The notes under the pieces: model-generated
Seen by the model: the letters and a program-made list of their open reading frames with translations, nothing else
Databases searched by the model: none
What the model was told of the DNA's origin: nothing
Made by a program: the position numbers and the translations under genes
NCBI RefSeq assembly: GCF_900156045.1
Contig: NZ_FTMX01000001.1
Span: 1,178,001 to 1,242,000 of the forward strand
Reading direction: 5' to 3'
Length of the DNA: 64,000 bases
DNA from: Peribacillus simplex
GTDB taxonomy: Bacteria > Bacillota > Bacilli > Bacillales > DSM-1321
Shown here: piece by piece, positions 9,785-18,775 of the stretch
Position numbering within the stretch: the stretch's first letter is position 1
Layout: every line of letters begins with the position of its first letter

Positions 9785-10010
9785 GATGATCAGGTGATCT
9801 ATATGAAAACTAAGCATAGAGCTGAAAATAGCAGGACAGACGGTTAGAAAACTACTTGCGGATGCAGAAATCCCCAATTGCACTAGGCAACAGGAACAGG
9901 ACTGCTCGGTCATAGATCCATTTCGTGAATTTGGCATTTATCGAGAGGAATCTTGAAGAAGATAAGAGTACGCCTGTCATGGAGCGCCACACATCGGCTA
10001 GAATTCGTGA
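9785..10010 (+). pseudogene. IS21-family IstA remnant
   Basis: Short stretches resemble the N-terminus of IstA transposases: DDQVIYMKTKH, then, after a frameshift, AGQTVRKLLADAE followed by QEQDCSVIDPFREFGIYREE. These match the helix-turn-helix and linker part of IstA (GxxRKTVRKxL ... DPFREYI). The frame then ends in stops. No IstB or terminal repeat was found. Similarity is by eye only, so the family call is moderate. Confidence 0.5.
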
Positions 10011-10103
10011 AAGATGTTAATATAAAAAAATTATAATTGTACTCTTTCGTTAATGTAAGCTTGATGGGGACGATACAATGATTCCAAGTTTCATACTCAT
10101 TAT

Positions 10104-11042
10104 CTAATCAGTACGCCCCAGAAATGCATTAATGTAAGAGACAAGTTGTTGTGCTCTTATCGCAGTGGAATGATGGCTTCTTATAAAATGATAACCATTT
10201 GTTGCTATTCGATTACGCTCTGTTTCATTGTTTACATAGTATATAAACTTCTCATAAAAATTGTGTTCGTCAATCTCTACGAAGTGCTCACCGGGATTAA
10301 AACCTAGTTCCGTTAAATCTGAGCATGTGTCTGCTAAAAGTAAAGTTCGACTACTTAATGTTTCAAAATATTTTAAAAGTGGATATTTGAGTGTGGAGCA
10401 ACAACTAAAAAATATTTTTGATTGATTAATTAATCTGGCGTATTCTTCACCTTCTACCCATGAAACTTTAGAGGAATTTTGGTCAGATGGATGAACATAG
10501 TGGACGAAGCCAGGATGACCGTTCATTTTTTCTAATATTTTTTTGCGCAAAGAATAATAAGACTGTTTAACACGACCAATTAATAACGCATCCATATCTT
10601 TAACCAAATTATAATCTTTGAATATTTCTGTATTTACATGGTGTGGGAGCCAGCGTAGTTTATCCGCAAATTCAGGATAGAGTCTTAGAAAACTACTTTT
10701 ATATAATGGGAATATCAAGCTTATTTTGTTTTGATGCAAGTATTCCCTCCTAATATCTACAGACGCATCTATATCGTGTGGCATATAACCAATAGGAATA
10801 TTTACTTTTTCCAAACCTTCCAAGCTCCAGTCATGATGAAAATTAACGAACTCGTTTATTATAATAAAATCTGGCTTGAATGGACACATATCTACTATCT
10901 CATCTAACTTCATGACCGGATTATACTGTGTAGGAGTTAAAAGAACACAATTGGTTAGTTTTTTTAATTCATCCCATAGATAAAACGAATTCTTATAATA
11001 GGAGTGTGTGAAATCATAGTCTAAAACTAATATATTTAACAT
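10104..11042 (-). CDS. CgeB-like glycosyltransferase
   Basis: A 312-residue GT-B-type glycosyltransferase similar to CgeB-family spore-surface proteins. The N-terminal half has a Rossmann pattern (ILVLDYDFTHSYY; PDFIIINEF). The C-terminal donor-binding half has the segments KIFFSCCSTLKYPLLKYFETLSSRTLLLADTCSDLTELGF and GEHFVEID, which resemble the ExxxxG-type nucleotide-sugar site, here with Glu-Thr in YFETLSS. ATG is preceded by AAGGAGG. It points away from the two other glycosyltransferases. A role in decorating the cell or spore surface is inferred from family and neighbours. Confidence 0.72.
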   Translation of the reverse strand: MLNILVLDYDFTHSYYKNSFYLWDELKKLTNCVLLTPTQYNPVMKLDEIVDMCPFKPDFIIINEFVNFHHDWSLEGLEKVNIPIGYMPHDIDASVDIRREYLHQNKISLIFPLYKSSFLRLYPEFADKLRWLPHHVNTEIFKDYNLVKDMDALLIGRVKQSYYSLRKKILEKMNGHPGFVHYVHPSDQNSSKVSWVEGEEYARLINQSKIFFSCCSTLKYPLLKYFETLSSRTLLLADTCSDLTELGFNPGEHFVEIDEHNFYEKFIYYVNNETERNRIATNGYHFIRSHHSTAIRAQQLVSYINAFLGRTD

Positions 11043-11179
11043 TAATATGCCTCCTTATAGGCTATACTGGTGAGTTAACTAATACAGCTTTAATCCACTA
11101 TATTTTATTCAAAATAAAACAATAAGTTCTACGCATTATCACTATCTTTCCACCAATAACAGCCTGAGAAATCCCCAAT

Positions 11180-11486
11180 TCATTTTGCTTTTCCAAATAA
11201 CTTTGTTTTGACACTTAGATCCCCCCTATAAGTTTCATGTTTAAGCTCTTCAGCATAAAAAACCATTCCGATGGGATATACATGTCCAACTGCGATTTCA
11301 TTGGGTTTCAAATGACTTAACTTATAATAATGATTTCTAAGCTGGTAAGAATGATCTTCATAAAGTTCATTTTTTGGATCATGAGATACACTTGGCATTC
11401 CTTTGAGGATATTTTTCAATAAATGAGTACCGCTTTTTGGTGCAGAGTTCATAAAAAAGCAAGGCAGATCAGTTTTTTTCTGCCAT
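11180..11486 (-). pseudogene. Sulfotransferase-domain protein, frameshifted and truncated
   Basis: The longest frame encodes the N-terminus of a PAPS-dependent sulfotransferase: MNSAPKSGTHLLKNIL is the 5'-phosphosulfate-binding loop, followed by LKPNEIAVGHVYP. A well placed AAGGAGGTG and ATG at 11486 begin MAEK, but the A7 run (11473-11479 on the plus strand as T7) throws the frame into a stop. With A6 the frame would read MAEKTDLPCFFMNSAPKSG. The protein also ends after about 90 residues, whereas sulfotransferases need about 250. So it is broken at both ends. Confidence 0.7.
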
Positions 11487-11798
11487 AGATTTCACCTCCT
11501 TCAGAAAGATTAAAATACACTAATAAAGTTAGACTGCTTTACATAAAGAAGATATAGGTTTTTGTCTATTCTATTCTTAAAGAAGTTGAATATGCTATAT
11601 GGAGAGTAGGGATTTGAATATTAACAAACTTCTTAACTATGTGGCAATAACATTCATATGAAAATTTTATAAAAAAGGAGTATATAAATAACTAGTAAGT
11701 ATAAGTTGTACGGTTAAGAATTTGGGCTCCCTTAAAAATAGGTTTATAGCCTTTTTATTAATGATCTAAACGTATTTAACGAAAAGGAGGTAACTAGA
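11487..11798. other. Intergenic region between divergent surface-glycan genes
   Basis: AT-rich region with the ribosome site of the broken sulfotransferase at its left edge (AAGGAGG on the minus strand) and that of the GT2 gene at its right edge. It presumably contains divergent promoters, but I could not single out convincing -35/-10 pairs. Confidence 0.5.
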
Positions 11799-12521
11799 AT
11801 GGATGGAAATCCTAAGGTATCGATTGTAATTCCCTTTTATAATTGCCCTTATGTCGATCAAGCTATTGAAAGTGCTTTAAACCAGAGTTATCCCAATATT
11901 CAGGTTATTGTTGTGGACGATGGGTCAACCATGTACAGTGAGAAAGTCAATCCTTATTTAAATAAGATTCGTTATATTAAGAAAGGAAATGGCGGGACGG
12001 CAAGTGCATTAAATATGGGGATAAAAAATGCAACGGGAGAATATTTTACTTGGCTAAGCTCCGATGATCTGTATGATAGGTTTAAGGTAGAAAAACAACT
12101 TACTTTTATGAAAGAGAGTCAAGCGGATTTCTGTTATGGGAATTATCACTTAATCGATACTGATAACAAAATTATCAGTGAACCAGCAGGGATAAGTATG
12201 CCGACAAGGATCAAGTTCCTTGAAATAATGCGAAAAGGATGCATTATCAACGGATGTACCGTGATGTTAAAAGTGAAAATATTTGAGGAAGTAGGCGTTT
12301 TTGATACCTCACTCCCTTATACTCATGATTACGATTTATGGTTACGTATACTGCCAAACTATCATTTTTATTATTTTCAAGAACCGCTTGTCATGTATCG
12401 TGTTCATTCTGAAATGGGATCAAAAAAATATGAACAAGTCATTCCTCGTGAGATTCTTATGGTTCAGAAAAAACATGATAAAAAGCTAGAAGAATTGATT
12501 GCAAAGGAGTTATTAAAATGA
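11799..12521 (+). CDS. GT2 family glycosyltransferase
   Basis: A 240-residue GT-A inverting glycosyltransferase. VSIVIPFYNCPYVDQAIESALNQSYPNIQVIVVDDGS (residues 7-43) is the nucleotide-binding start; WLSSDD (about 86-91) is the metal-binding DxD equivalent; HDYDLWLR near 178 supplies the catalytic ED/D-like acidic residues. No membrane helix is visible. AAAGGAGG precedes the ATG. The stop overlaps the start of the GT4 gene by 4 bp, so the two are translationally coupled and likely act on the same surface glycan. Confidence 0.85.
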   Translation: MDGNPKVSIVIPFYNCPYVDQAIESALNQSYPNIQVIVVDDGSTMYSEKVNPYLNKIRYIKKGNGGTASALNMGIKNATGEYFTWLSSDDLYDRFKVEKQLTFMKESQADFCYGNYHLIDTDNKIISEPAGISMPTRIKFLEIMRKGCIINGCTVMLKVKIFEEVGVFDTSLPYTHDYDLWLRILPNYHFYYFQEPLVMYRVHSEMGSKKYEQVIPREILMVQKKHDKKLEELIAKELLK

Positions 12522-13555
12522 AATTTACTTTCCCGATCCTCACATTATGTCGGGGTGGAGCCCAGCGCATGCTTGCTGAAATTATTAATGGTCTGGTACA
12601 AAGGGGACATGATGTCACAATTTTGATGCCTCCACAGGGAAAAGTCGATTATGAAGTTAATTGCAATATAGTTCGTACCAAAACAAATTATACAGTAGAA
12701 GAAATAGATTATCCTCAAAGTGATGTAATCATTTCTAATTTTTATCTTACTGTTCCCTCTGCACATGCAGCTAGCCAAAAAGGAAAAGGCATCCATGTTC
12801 GGCTTAGCTTATGTTATGAGCCAACCTTTCTTCCAAATAATGATGTTTCTTTTCCGAGTTATTATCTGACCAAGCATCTCATTGTATTGTCACAAAATCA
12901 GCAGGAGCTTATTTACTTGAATCATGGAATTAAAGGACATCTAGTTCCTGTAGGAATCAGTTCCACATTTAAAAACTTACACATCCGTGTTCCGAATGAT
13001 CCTTTACAAATATCAGCTATTGTCCGGAAACCAGAAGGTGGCTTTTCTTGGCACCGTGAGCAGGAATATCTGATTGGCCAATTAGAATTAGTAAAAACGA
13101 TACACCCCGATGTGATAATAAATTTAATCTCTCCTCCAGATGAATTTTATGATTCACCCATTCTTAAAAGTCTAAAAAACACCAATAGATTCAGGTTTTT
13201 TACACCCGGTAATGATGAGGAATTAAGCTATCACTTGAATCACACGGATATTTTCGTCAATTCTTCGATTTATGATTCTGCATCCATTCCCGGTTTAGAA
13301 GCAATGAAATGTGGTGCAGCATTGGTCACAACTTTTAATGGAGGAAATATAGATTATTGTCGCCATGAAGATAATGCACTCATATCTTATCGTTATGAAA
13401 ATCGACTTGGTCAGGATATTCTTCGTTTGATTCAAGATGAGCCATTAAGAATCCGGTTAGCAAATTCAGGAGAAAAAGAAGTAGAAAAATGGACTTGGGA
13501 GAGAAGTGTAAACATTTTCGAGAAAGTAATTGAAGACATTATAATTAAAAACTAA
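12518..13555 (+). CDS. GT4 family glycosyltransferase
   Basis: A 345-residue retaining GT-B glycosyltransferase. N-terminal GGAQRMLAEIINGLVQRGHDVTILMP (residues 13-38) matches the acceptor-domain glycine loop of GT4 enzymes, and the C-terminal DIFVNSSIYDSASIPGLEAMKCGAALVTTFNGG has the E-x7-E donor-site pattern with Glu at the start of LEAMKCG. Its ATG overlaps the stop of the GT2 gene. The product glycan is unknown; a nearby CgeB-like enzyme and a broken sulfotransferase suggest surface polysaccharide or glycoprotein decoration. Confidence 0.83.
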   Translation: MKFTFPILTLCRGGAQRMLAEIINGLVQRGHDVTILMPPQGKVDYEVNCNIVRTKTNYTVEEIDYPQSDVIISNFYLTVPSAHAASQKGKGIHVRLSLCYEPTFLPNNDVSFPSYYLTKHLIVLSQNQQELIYLNHGIKGHLVPVGISSTFKNLHIRVPNDPLQISAIVRKPEGGFSWHREQEYLIGQLELVKTIHPDVIINLISPPDEFYDSPILKSLKNTNRFRFFTPGNDEELSYHLNHTDIFVNSSIYDSASIPGLEAMKCGAALVTTFNGGNIDYCRHEDNALISYRYENRLGQDILRLIQDEPLRIRLANSGEKEVEKWTWERSVNIFEKVIEDIIIKN

Positions 13556-13996
13556 TAATTATAATGATGATAAAAGTGAATAAACGCTATTTGTCAACAA
13601 CGATTTAATTTTGGTGAAACCCTCCCTTGGACATTATGTGATAATATATTGCCGCGGAACCTATGAGCACCCATTTGTATAATAGGAATAAGTCTTTGAA
13701 TTGTTCCCTTAAAGTATTGCAATGATTATCCATTACTCTGCTAAATCCTCTTAACAGTTTCATATTTGAGGGAGGTTAGTGGAAGAACAAAAAATAATGT
13801 TGCCTATATATGTGTGGCCAATATGCAAAAATCAGGTGGATGAAAAATGATTTAATTCCTTCATAACGTTCATGATGTATATGGAAGACCGAAAAAGCTG
13901 ACTGCAAAAGCCTGTTCAAGACGGCTTCTGTCATCAGCTTTTCTTTTTTTTGCTTTATTCCCCAAACGGTTTATCCTGCATGACTGCATCCTGAAA
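13556..13996. other. Convergent intergenic region
   Basis: About 440 bp without a supported gene, between the GT4 gene and the end of the sigma-54 activator. It contains one strong hairpin (13892-13950, listed). A 19-base string beginning GAGGGAGGTTAGTGG at 13768 recurs with one change at 62313 in another gene-free stretch. Confidence 0.6.
13892..13950 (+). terminator. Long hairpin followed by T8
   Basis: GAAAAGCTGA pairs with TCAGCTTTTC, and inside it AAGCC pairs with GGCTT, followed by CTTTTTTTT. Its T-tract suits plus-strand transcripts, though it lies more than 300 bp beyond the GT4 stop. Confidence 0.6.
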
Positions 13997-15829
13997 TCAA
14001 ACATGGATATTGAGTTGCTTACGGAGACGTTGCATTTCCGAATTGAAATAGGCTTTGCTATAATCACATCCTACAATAGCGACGATATTGCCGTCATCAT
14101 CAATAATTGGCGCAAAGCTTGTTTTCCATTCACCGTACCTGTCTTCGTATATGGGAGTCACACCAGCTTTACCATTAAACGCCTGGTAAGCGACATTAAC
14201 CATTTCAGGAGGACCAATATATTCTTCCCCCGGTTCAATTACAAAGCCTTTGTCTGCAACGAGGTGAATCAGACGTCCATCCTCCGTCATGATAAATATA
14301 AAGACCCATTCTATTACACCTTCCTTTTCTTGAATCATGGTAAGCTTTTGTTTTAATTTCTGGGAATAGGAAGTTTGCCGGTTCATATTTTTTTGCAGAC
14401 TGATAACCTCTTCAGCTGGAATGATAGCTGCGGTTACAACGGCAATGGAACGAAGACGTTGATTTATTTGTTCTTCTAAAATGGCCCGTTTATCCACTGG
14501 TGAAAAGCGTGCCTCCTCAATTTTATTACGTAATTTTTTATATTTCCTGCTCATCGTAGGCTGGCTGACTTCCAATACCTTCGCTGCCAGTTTTAATGAT
14601 TTGTATTGTTCCATCGCCATGTTGATAAGCTGTTCCTCTACAAGGTCGACTGCTTCCTGCATAGGCATTAGAAAATCGATGACAGGTATTGAAGTGGGTT
14701 TAGGCCCTTTAAAAGGAAGGACCTCTTTAACCAATGCAACATCCACTTCCGGCATACCGCTAGTAATCACAAGCCTTTCAACTGTATTTTCAAGTTCGCG
14801 CACATTACCTGGCCATTGATAGATACATAGCAAGTCGATTGCATCAGGGGTGAAAGCCACATTTCGATTGTATAGTGTATTGTACTTTTGTAAAAAAAAT
14901 TGAACAAGATGGGGGATTTCATCTACACGATTCCTAAGCGGCGGAAGATGGATAGGTACGACATGAAGGCGATAATATAAGTCTTCTCGAAATTCACCTT
15001 TTTTCACCATTTTTTCGAGCGATTTATTTGTTGCGGCAATCACTTGAATATCAACAGGGTGTGATGTCGTACTTCCAATTGGTGTGACAACGCGTTCCTG
15101 AAGGACGCGAAGCAGTTTCACCTGTACGTTAAGCGGTAACTCGCCAACCTCATCCAAGAATAGGATACCTTTATGGGCGAGTGTGAATTTCCCTTTGGCG
15201 CCGTCTTTCCGTGCGCTGGTAAAAGCCCCTTCCACGTAGCCAAAAAGTTCGCTTTCAATCAGGTTTTCCGGGATTGCACCGCAATTGACAGGTATAAATG
15301 GACCTTCGCTTCTGTTGCTCATATTATGTATGGCCCTGGCGGCCATTTCCTTTCCTACACCGGATTCCCCCAATAAAAGGACTGTTGCGCTAACATCAGA
15401 AACCATTTGCATTTTATGCAGAACATCAAGCATCGGTTTACTGCGGATCACAAATGGAAAGGATGGCTTCTTCGATTCCAACAAAGGCCCCGATTGACCC
15501 CTTGATGTATCCGGATATGAGTCTTTTATTTCTTTGTAGGCCCACACCCATGCCCCAGATTCAATCGGGTATGCCGTCAGCAGCATTTCTGGACCCTGCC
15601 ATGAGGACTGCATGAAAGATCTTTTTTCATTTTTGCCCATTATCTCTTCTGCCAAGCTTGTGGAAAATAAATCTTGTTCAACATCCTTGATAGAACCACC
15701 GACATTAGCTGATTTGACTGTTTGGAATAAGGAGTTCCCTGTTCCGGTCGATTTCAGTATGGTGCCATTTTTATCTGTCACAATAAGCTGATCGTAAATA
15801 GACAAGAGTGCAGAGGTGAAGTGATCCAT
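13997..15829 (-). CDS. Sigma-54-dependent activator with sensor domain after the HTH
   Basis: A 610-residue enhancer-binding protein, divergent from the N-demethylase operon that it probably activates. An N-terminal PAS-like region (about 10-100) is followed by the AAA+ domain: Walker A GESGVGKE (154-161), the sigma-54 contact loop as GAFTSA instead of GAFTGA (201-206), Walker B ILFLDE (222-227), and WPGNVREL (339-346). A Fis-type HTH lies at about 405-435 (LKLAAKVLEVSQPTMSRKYKKL). Unusually, about 170 residues follow it, including DGRLIHLVADKGFVIEPGEEYIGP and APIIDDDGNIVAIVGCDYS (573-591), which look like a cache/PAS sensor. Start ATG is 10 bp after an AAAGGCAGG site. Confidence 0.88.
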   Translation of the reverse strand: MDHFTSALLSIYDQLIVTDKNGTILKSTGTGNSLFQTVKSANVGGSIKDVEQDLFSTSLAEEIMGKNEKRSFMQSSWQGPEMLLTAYPIESGAWVWAYKEIKDSYPDTSRGQSGPLLESKKPSFPFVIRSKPMLDVLHKMQMVSDVSATVLLLGESGVGKEMAARAIHNMSNRSEGPFIPVNCGAIPENLIESELFGYVEGAFTSARKDGAKGKFTLAHKGILFLDEVGELPLNVQVKLLRVLQERVVTPIGSTTSHPVDIQVIAATNKSLEKMVKKGEFREDLYYRLHVVPIHLPPLRNRVDEIPHLVQFFLQKYNTLYNRNVAFTPDAIDLLCIYQWPGNVRELENTVERLVITSGMPEVDVALVKEVLPFKGPKPTSIPVIDFLMPMQEAVDLVEEQLINMAMEQYKSLKLAAKVLEVSQPTMSRKYKKLRNKIEEARFSPVDKRAILEEQINQRLRSIAVVTAAIIPAEEVISLQKNMNRQTSYSQKLKQKLTMIQEKEGVIEWVFIFIMTEDGRLIHLVADKGFVIEPGEEYIGPPEMVNVAYQAFNGKAGVTPIYEDRYGEWKTSFAPIIDDDGNIVAIVGCDYSKAYFNSEMQRLRKQLNIHV

Positions 15830-15954
15830 TTATGTCTACCTGCCTTTCATTTAACTTCCTAGTTTTTATATTACAGAAATTTCACAATTGTTCAATAGTT
15901 TCAAAAATGAATATTCTTCCTATTGAAAACCTAGTAAGCATGGTGTTTTCTGAT

Positions 15955-15970
15955 TGGCATGTTTATTGCA
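15955..15970 (+). promoter_or_regulatory. Sigma-54 -24/-12 promoter of the N-demethylase operon
   Basis: TGGCATGTTTATTGCA has GG at 15956-15957 and GC at 15968-15969 with exactly 10 bases between, matching the sigma-54 consensus TGGCAC-N5-TTGC. The first gene starts 56 bp downstream and the activator gene is divergent, leaving 125 bp for upstream activator sites. The palindrome ACAATTGT at 15884-15891 is one candidate site. Confidence 0.85.
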
Positions 15971-16025
15971 TTAAAGTAAAGAGAAGGGACTAGAAAGCAT
16001 GATTGCAAAGGAGGGAGAAGCTATT

Positions 16026-16229
16026 TTGAGTAAAGAGAATCAGTTCCAACAGAATATCAATTCTGAAGATCCCTTTATTAAAAATCTATATTCAGATTTG
16101 AATGAGCGGATCAATGCGTATGAGCAGGAAGATGCCGTGAAAATCGACAAAATGAAATGGAAGGATGCGACAGGTTCTATTTTTCTCATGATATTAATCA
16201 TCTTTTACCTGGTCTATACACTTGTCTAA
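16026..16229 (+). CDS. Small single-pass membrane protein, first gene of operon
   Basis: A 67-residue protein from a TTG start placed 10 bases after AAGGAGGG; an in-frame ATG at 15999 would add nine residues but has no ribosome site. The first 45 residues are polar and acidic (DPFIKNLYSDLNERINAYEQED), then comes one hydrophobic helix, SIFLMILIIFYLVYTLV, to the end. I know no named family. It directly precedes the NCS1 permease, whose N-terminus also begins (M)SKEN. It may be a small accessory subunit of that transporter; this is inferred only from position and topology. Confidence 0.7.
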   Translation: MSKENQFQQNINSEDPFIKNLYSDLNERINAYEQEDAVKIDKMKWKDATGSIFLMILIIFYLVYTLV

Positions 16230-16313
16230 AGTAGTTTATTTAGCTCACCCAAAACAATGACAGTCTTATTTCCAAGCGATACAATCATTATTTTATAGTT
16301 GGGAGAGAAGCGT

Positions 16314-17726
16314 GTGAGTAAAGAGAATGCCTCCATTTCAAAGGATGTGGCCTTTGGTTTTTTACCGGCAAGTAAAAGTGACCGGATTTTTAACCTTCGG
16401 GATTTAATTTTAGTACAGGTTGTTATTGGCCTCTCATCTTTTGGTCTGTTAACTGGTGGATACACAGGTACAATGCTTGATGTGAAGCAGTCACTTGCAG
16501 CGATTTTATTCGGTAACGCCTTCCCTATGCTGTTGATTGTTCCCATTACCCTTTATTTTGCGCGTTATGGCATAGATACTTTTGTAGGGTTTCGAAGTTC
16601 ACTAGGTTATCTAGGATCCAATATCTTTTTCTTTGTTTTTCTTATTTTAACTCTCGGCTACATTTCCATTGCGCTTTTCATGTCCGGCCAAGCGTTAGCG
16701 GAGGCTGCTAATTGGATGGGGATGCCCGCCATTTTCTCAAGCCAAGCAACTGGAGCGCCGTTTTTCTCGATTTTACTCTTCATCTGTGCATTTCTAGTAA
16801 CAGTGAGGGGACCGATAGCGATTCAAAAATATACCGCAGTAGCCGTTCCGGTTTTTATGGTACTCATGTTTGGCCTTCTCGCAATAGTCTTGTTTGGTCA
16901 GGGATTCACTAAAGTCGCACATATACTTCCTTCCGAGCCTTTTGAAACGACTTCTCGTTCATTCGCGACAGCCCTGGAATTAAATATCGGTCTCGGCTTC
17001 TCATGGCTTCCATACCTTGGCCAATACAGCCGTTTATCTAAAACAGAAGGAGGAGCATTTAAAGCAGGGTTCTACAGCTATGGAATCATCGTCTGTATCG
17101 CTGCTTTAGTTGGGGCCATTGCTGCATTAGTCGCTGGTTCACTTAATCCTTCTGACTGGATGTTTTCCATCGCAGGAAGTTGGGGCGGCTTCATTGGCTT
17201 GATTTTACTTTCGGTTGGGAATGTCGGTGCAGCCATTTTCCTTATGTACTCACAAGCTGTCAGCTTTAAAACTGTATTCCCGAAAAAGTCGTGGATGCTT
17301 GCGATGGGTACAACCGTACCGACTATATTCTTACTGCTAAGCTCGACGTTCTACGATGCATTTGGTTCATTCATTGCTGTCATTTCCTTTATTATGGCTG
17401 TTATTGGCGGCATTGTCGTTGCAGATTACTTTTTTGTAAAGCGACAACGCATTTCAATAAGGGATTTGTATGACACACAGGGCTCTTATACCTATTGGAA
17501 AGGCATTAACCCGTCGGCAGTTCTCACGGTGGTCATTGGAACGATCGTTTACTGGGCACTCTATAATCCATTGACTTTTGAAGCAAGTGACTTTTTCCTT
17601 CATACAGCTGCCGGAATTCCAACATACTTTGTTGCTTTAGTCACCTACTATGTTTCATCTAAATTCATTTTCCGCTTTGAAGTTGACATGGAGCGTCCAT
17701 CCGTTGAATTAAAGGAAGCTAAGTAG
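16314..17726 (+). CDS. NCS1 family purine-cytosine-type permease
   Basis: A 470-residue membrane protein with about 12 helices of the NCS1 (cytosine/purine/allantoin) family. Helix 1 contains VQVVIGLSSFGLLTGGYTGTMLDVKQSLAAILFGN, the substrate and sodium-site region, and the middle has LNIGLGFSWLPYLGQYSR. I chose the GTG at 16314, six bases after GGGAGAG, over the TTG at 16299. Within this operon the cargo is more likely an N-alkylated amine or N-methyl heterocycle than cytosine, but that is inference from the neighbouring demethylase. Confidence 0.83.
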   Translation: MSKENASISKDVAFGFLPASKSDRIFNLRDLILVQVVIGLSSFGLLTGGYTGTMLDVKQSLAAILFGNAFPMLLIVPITLYFARYGIDTFVGFRSSLGYLGSNIFFFVFLILTLGYISIALFMSGQALAEAANWMGMPAIFSSQATGAPFFSILLFICAFLVTVRGPIAIQKYTAVAVPVFMVLMFGLLAIVLFGQGFTKVAHILPSEPFETTSRSFATALELNIGLGFSWLPYLGQYSRLSKTEGGAFKAGFYSYGIIVCIAALVGAIAALVAGSLNPSDWMFSIAGSWGGFIGLILLSVGNVGAAIFLMYSQAVSFKTVFPKKSWMLAMGTTVPTIFLLLSSTFYDAFGSFIAVISFIMAVIGGIVVADYFFVKRQRISIRDLYDTQGSYTYWKGINPSAVLTVVIGTIVYWALYNPLTFEASDFFLHTAAGIPTYFVALVTYYVSSKFIFRFEVDMERPSVELKEAK

Positions 17727-17772
17727 AAAAAACGCAATTAAAAGAATCTAGGGAACGAGAGGAGATTGTTCA

Positions 17773-18759
17773 ATGTTTACACAAAGTTTAGATTTCAAAA
17801 CAACTGATTTAGAAACATTCCCATTTCCATTCACTTCAGGTAACTATCGTTATTCAAACGATTTGAAAAGGCTCTCAAACATTAACTGTATTGAAGTTAC
17901 ACCAGAATACAGACTCCAAGTGGAAACGAAGCGCCGTCTCCTTCAAGAACAGCCGCATATAAGGTTTCAATCTTTTTCACACACAATGGAAATGCAATGG
18001 GAAGTGTTGGAGATGCTTATCGACATGGCAACTGATCGCTATCCGGAGCATTTCGAGGTCATTAAAGATGGTGACAACTGGACTTTCAAGAACCACATTT
18101 TCGGGGAATCCGATTCATTCGTGTATGGCGATGCCAGCACGCTTCCAAATGAGCCGCTTGATTATATAGGCCGCCATTTCCATAATGATTTTGTTTTAAT
18201 GGTTCATCGAGATAGTAATTTCTATTTGGAAGTGGGGCAGGTTTCATACGCCGCACTCTTCTCAGCTAACTGGAATAAAGGCATGTCCTTTGATGAGATC
18301 CATGCACCTGTTCCATTTGTATCGCGGAAAGGCGATGAACTGGCTGATCGCGTACGTAAGTTTTTATTATCCATTGAGCCAGGAAAGCCATGGACACGCA
18401 TCAACTGGAACCTGATGGCGGACCGTTGGGATGTCAATTATGAAACGATGGATGTCTGGGGACCGCAGCGTTCTGAAATAACACCGGAAAATGCAGGTAA
18501 ACTTGTTCGTTTGCGTGTTGAAGAACAAAAATTTTATCGCATGCCACGAAGCAACGCCATTCTATTCGTATTGAATACGCAGTTCCTGCCACTGGAGGAT
18601 TTGACATTGCGCCAGGAGTGGTTTGATCTGACATATAGCGTACTGCAGGATATTCCGGAACCTATGGCTGCATACAAAGGAATTGCCCCGTTTCTTCCGC
18701 AATCGGTTGAATATTTGAGGCGTATTGATGAAAAACAAAAAAGCGAAGATAAACAATAA
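17773..18759 (+). CDS. Heme-dependent oxidative N-demethylase (DUF3445, HODM) family
   Basis: A 328-residue protein of the DUF3445 family, whose studied members are heme enzymes with a PAS-like fold that oxidatively demethylate dimethylamine or other secondary amines to a primary amine plus formaldehyde. Family landmarks: DEIHAPVPF (174-182), the RINWNL segment (209-214) and RLRVEEQKFYRMPRSNAILFVLNT (246-269). Cytosolic, no signal peptide. It sits with a DmmA-family protein and a flavin/iron-sulfur reductase, the complete catalytic and electron-supply set. The family call is strong; dimethylamine as the substrate is known for relatives only. Confidence 0.85.
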   Translation: MFTQSLDFKTTDLETFPFPFTSGNYRYSNDLKRLSNINCIEVTPEYRLQVETKRRLLQEQPHIRFQSFSHTMEMQWEVLEMLIDMATDRYPEHFEVIKDGDNWTFKNHIFGESDSFVYGDASTLPNEPLDYIGRHFHNDFVLMVHRDSNFYLEVGQVSYAALFSANWNKGMSFDEIHAPVPFVSRKGDELADRVRKFLLSIEPGKPWTRINWNLMADRWDVNYETMDVWGPQRSEITPENAGKLVRLRVEEQKFYRMPRSNAILFVLNTQFLPLEDLTLRQEWFDLTYSVLQDIPEPMAAYKGIAPFLPQSVEYLRRIDEKQKSEDKQ

Positions 18760-18775
18760 GAAGGAGGATAGGGCC

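Larger units (their letters stand above)
8682..10103. other. Gene-poor accessory stretch with decayed coding fragments
   Basis: No intact gene was found here. Around 8960-9080 an interrupted frame resembles coding sequence (it ends in KGQIAEEELQFTIYLEDK with a stop upstream) but I do not recognise it. A stem TCACAC/GTGTGA at 9317-9340 followed by T6 could be an orphan terminator. From about 9530 to 10010 remnants of two insertion sequences occur, listed separately. The minus-strand frame at 9198-9506 gave no recognisable family. Confidence 0.6.
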
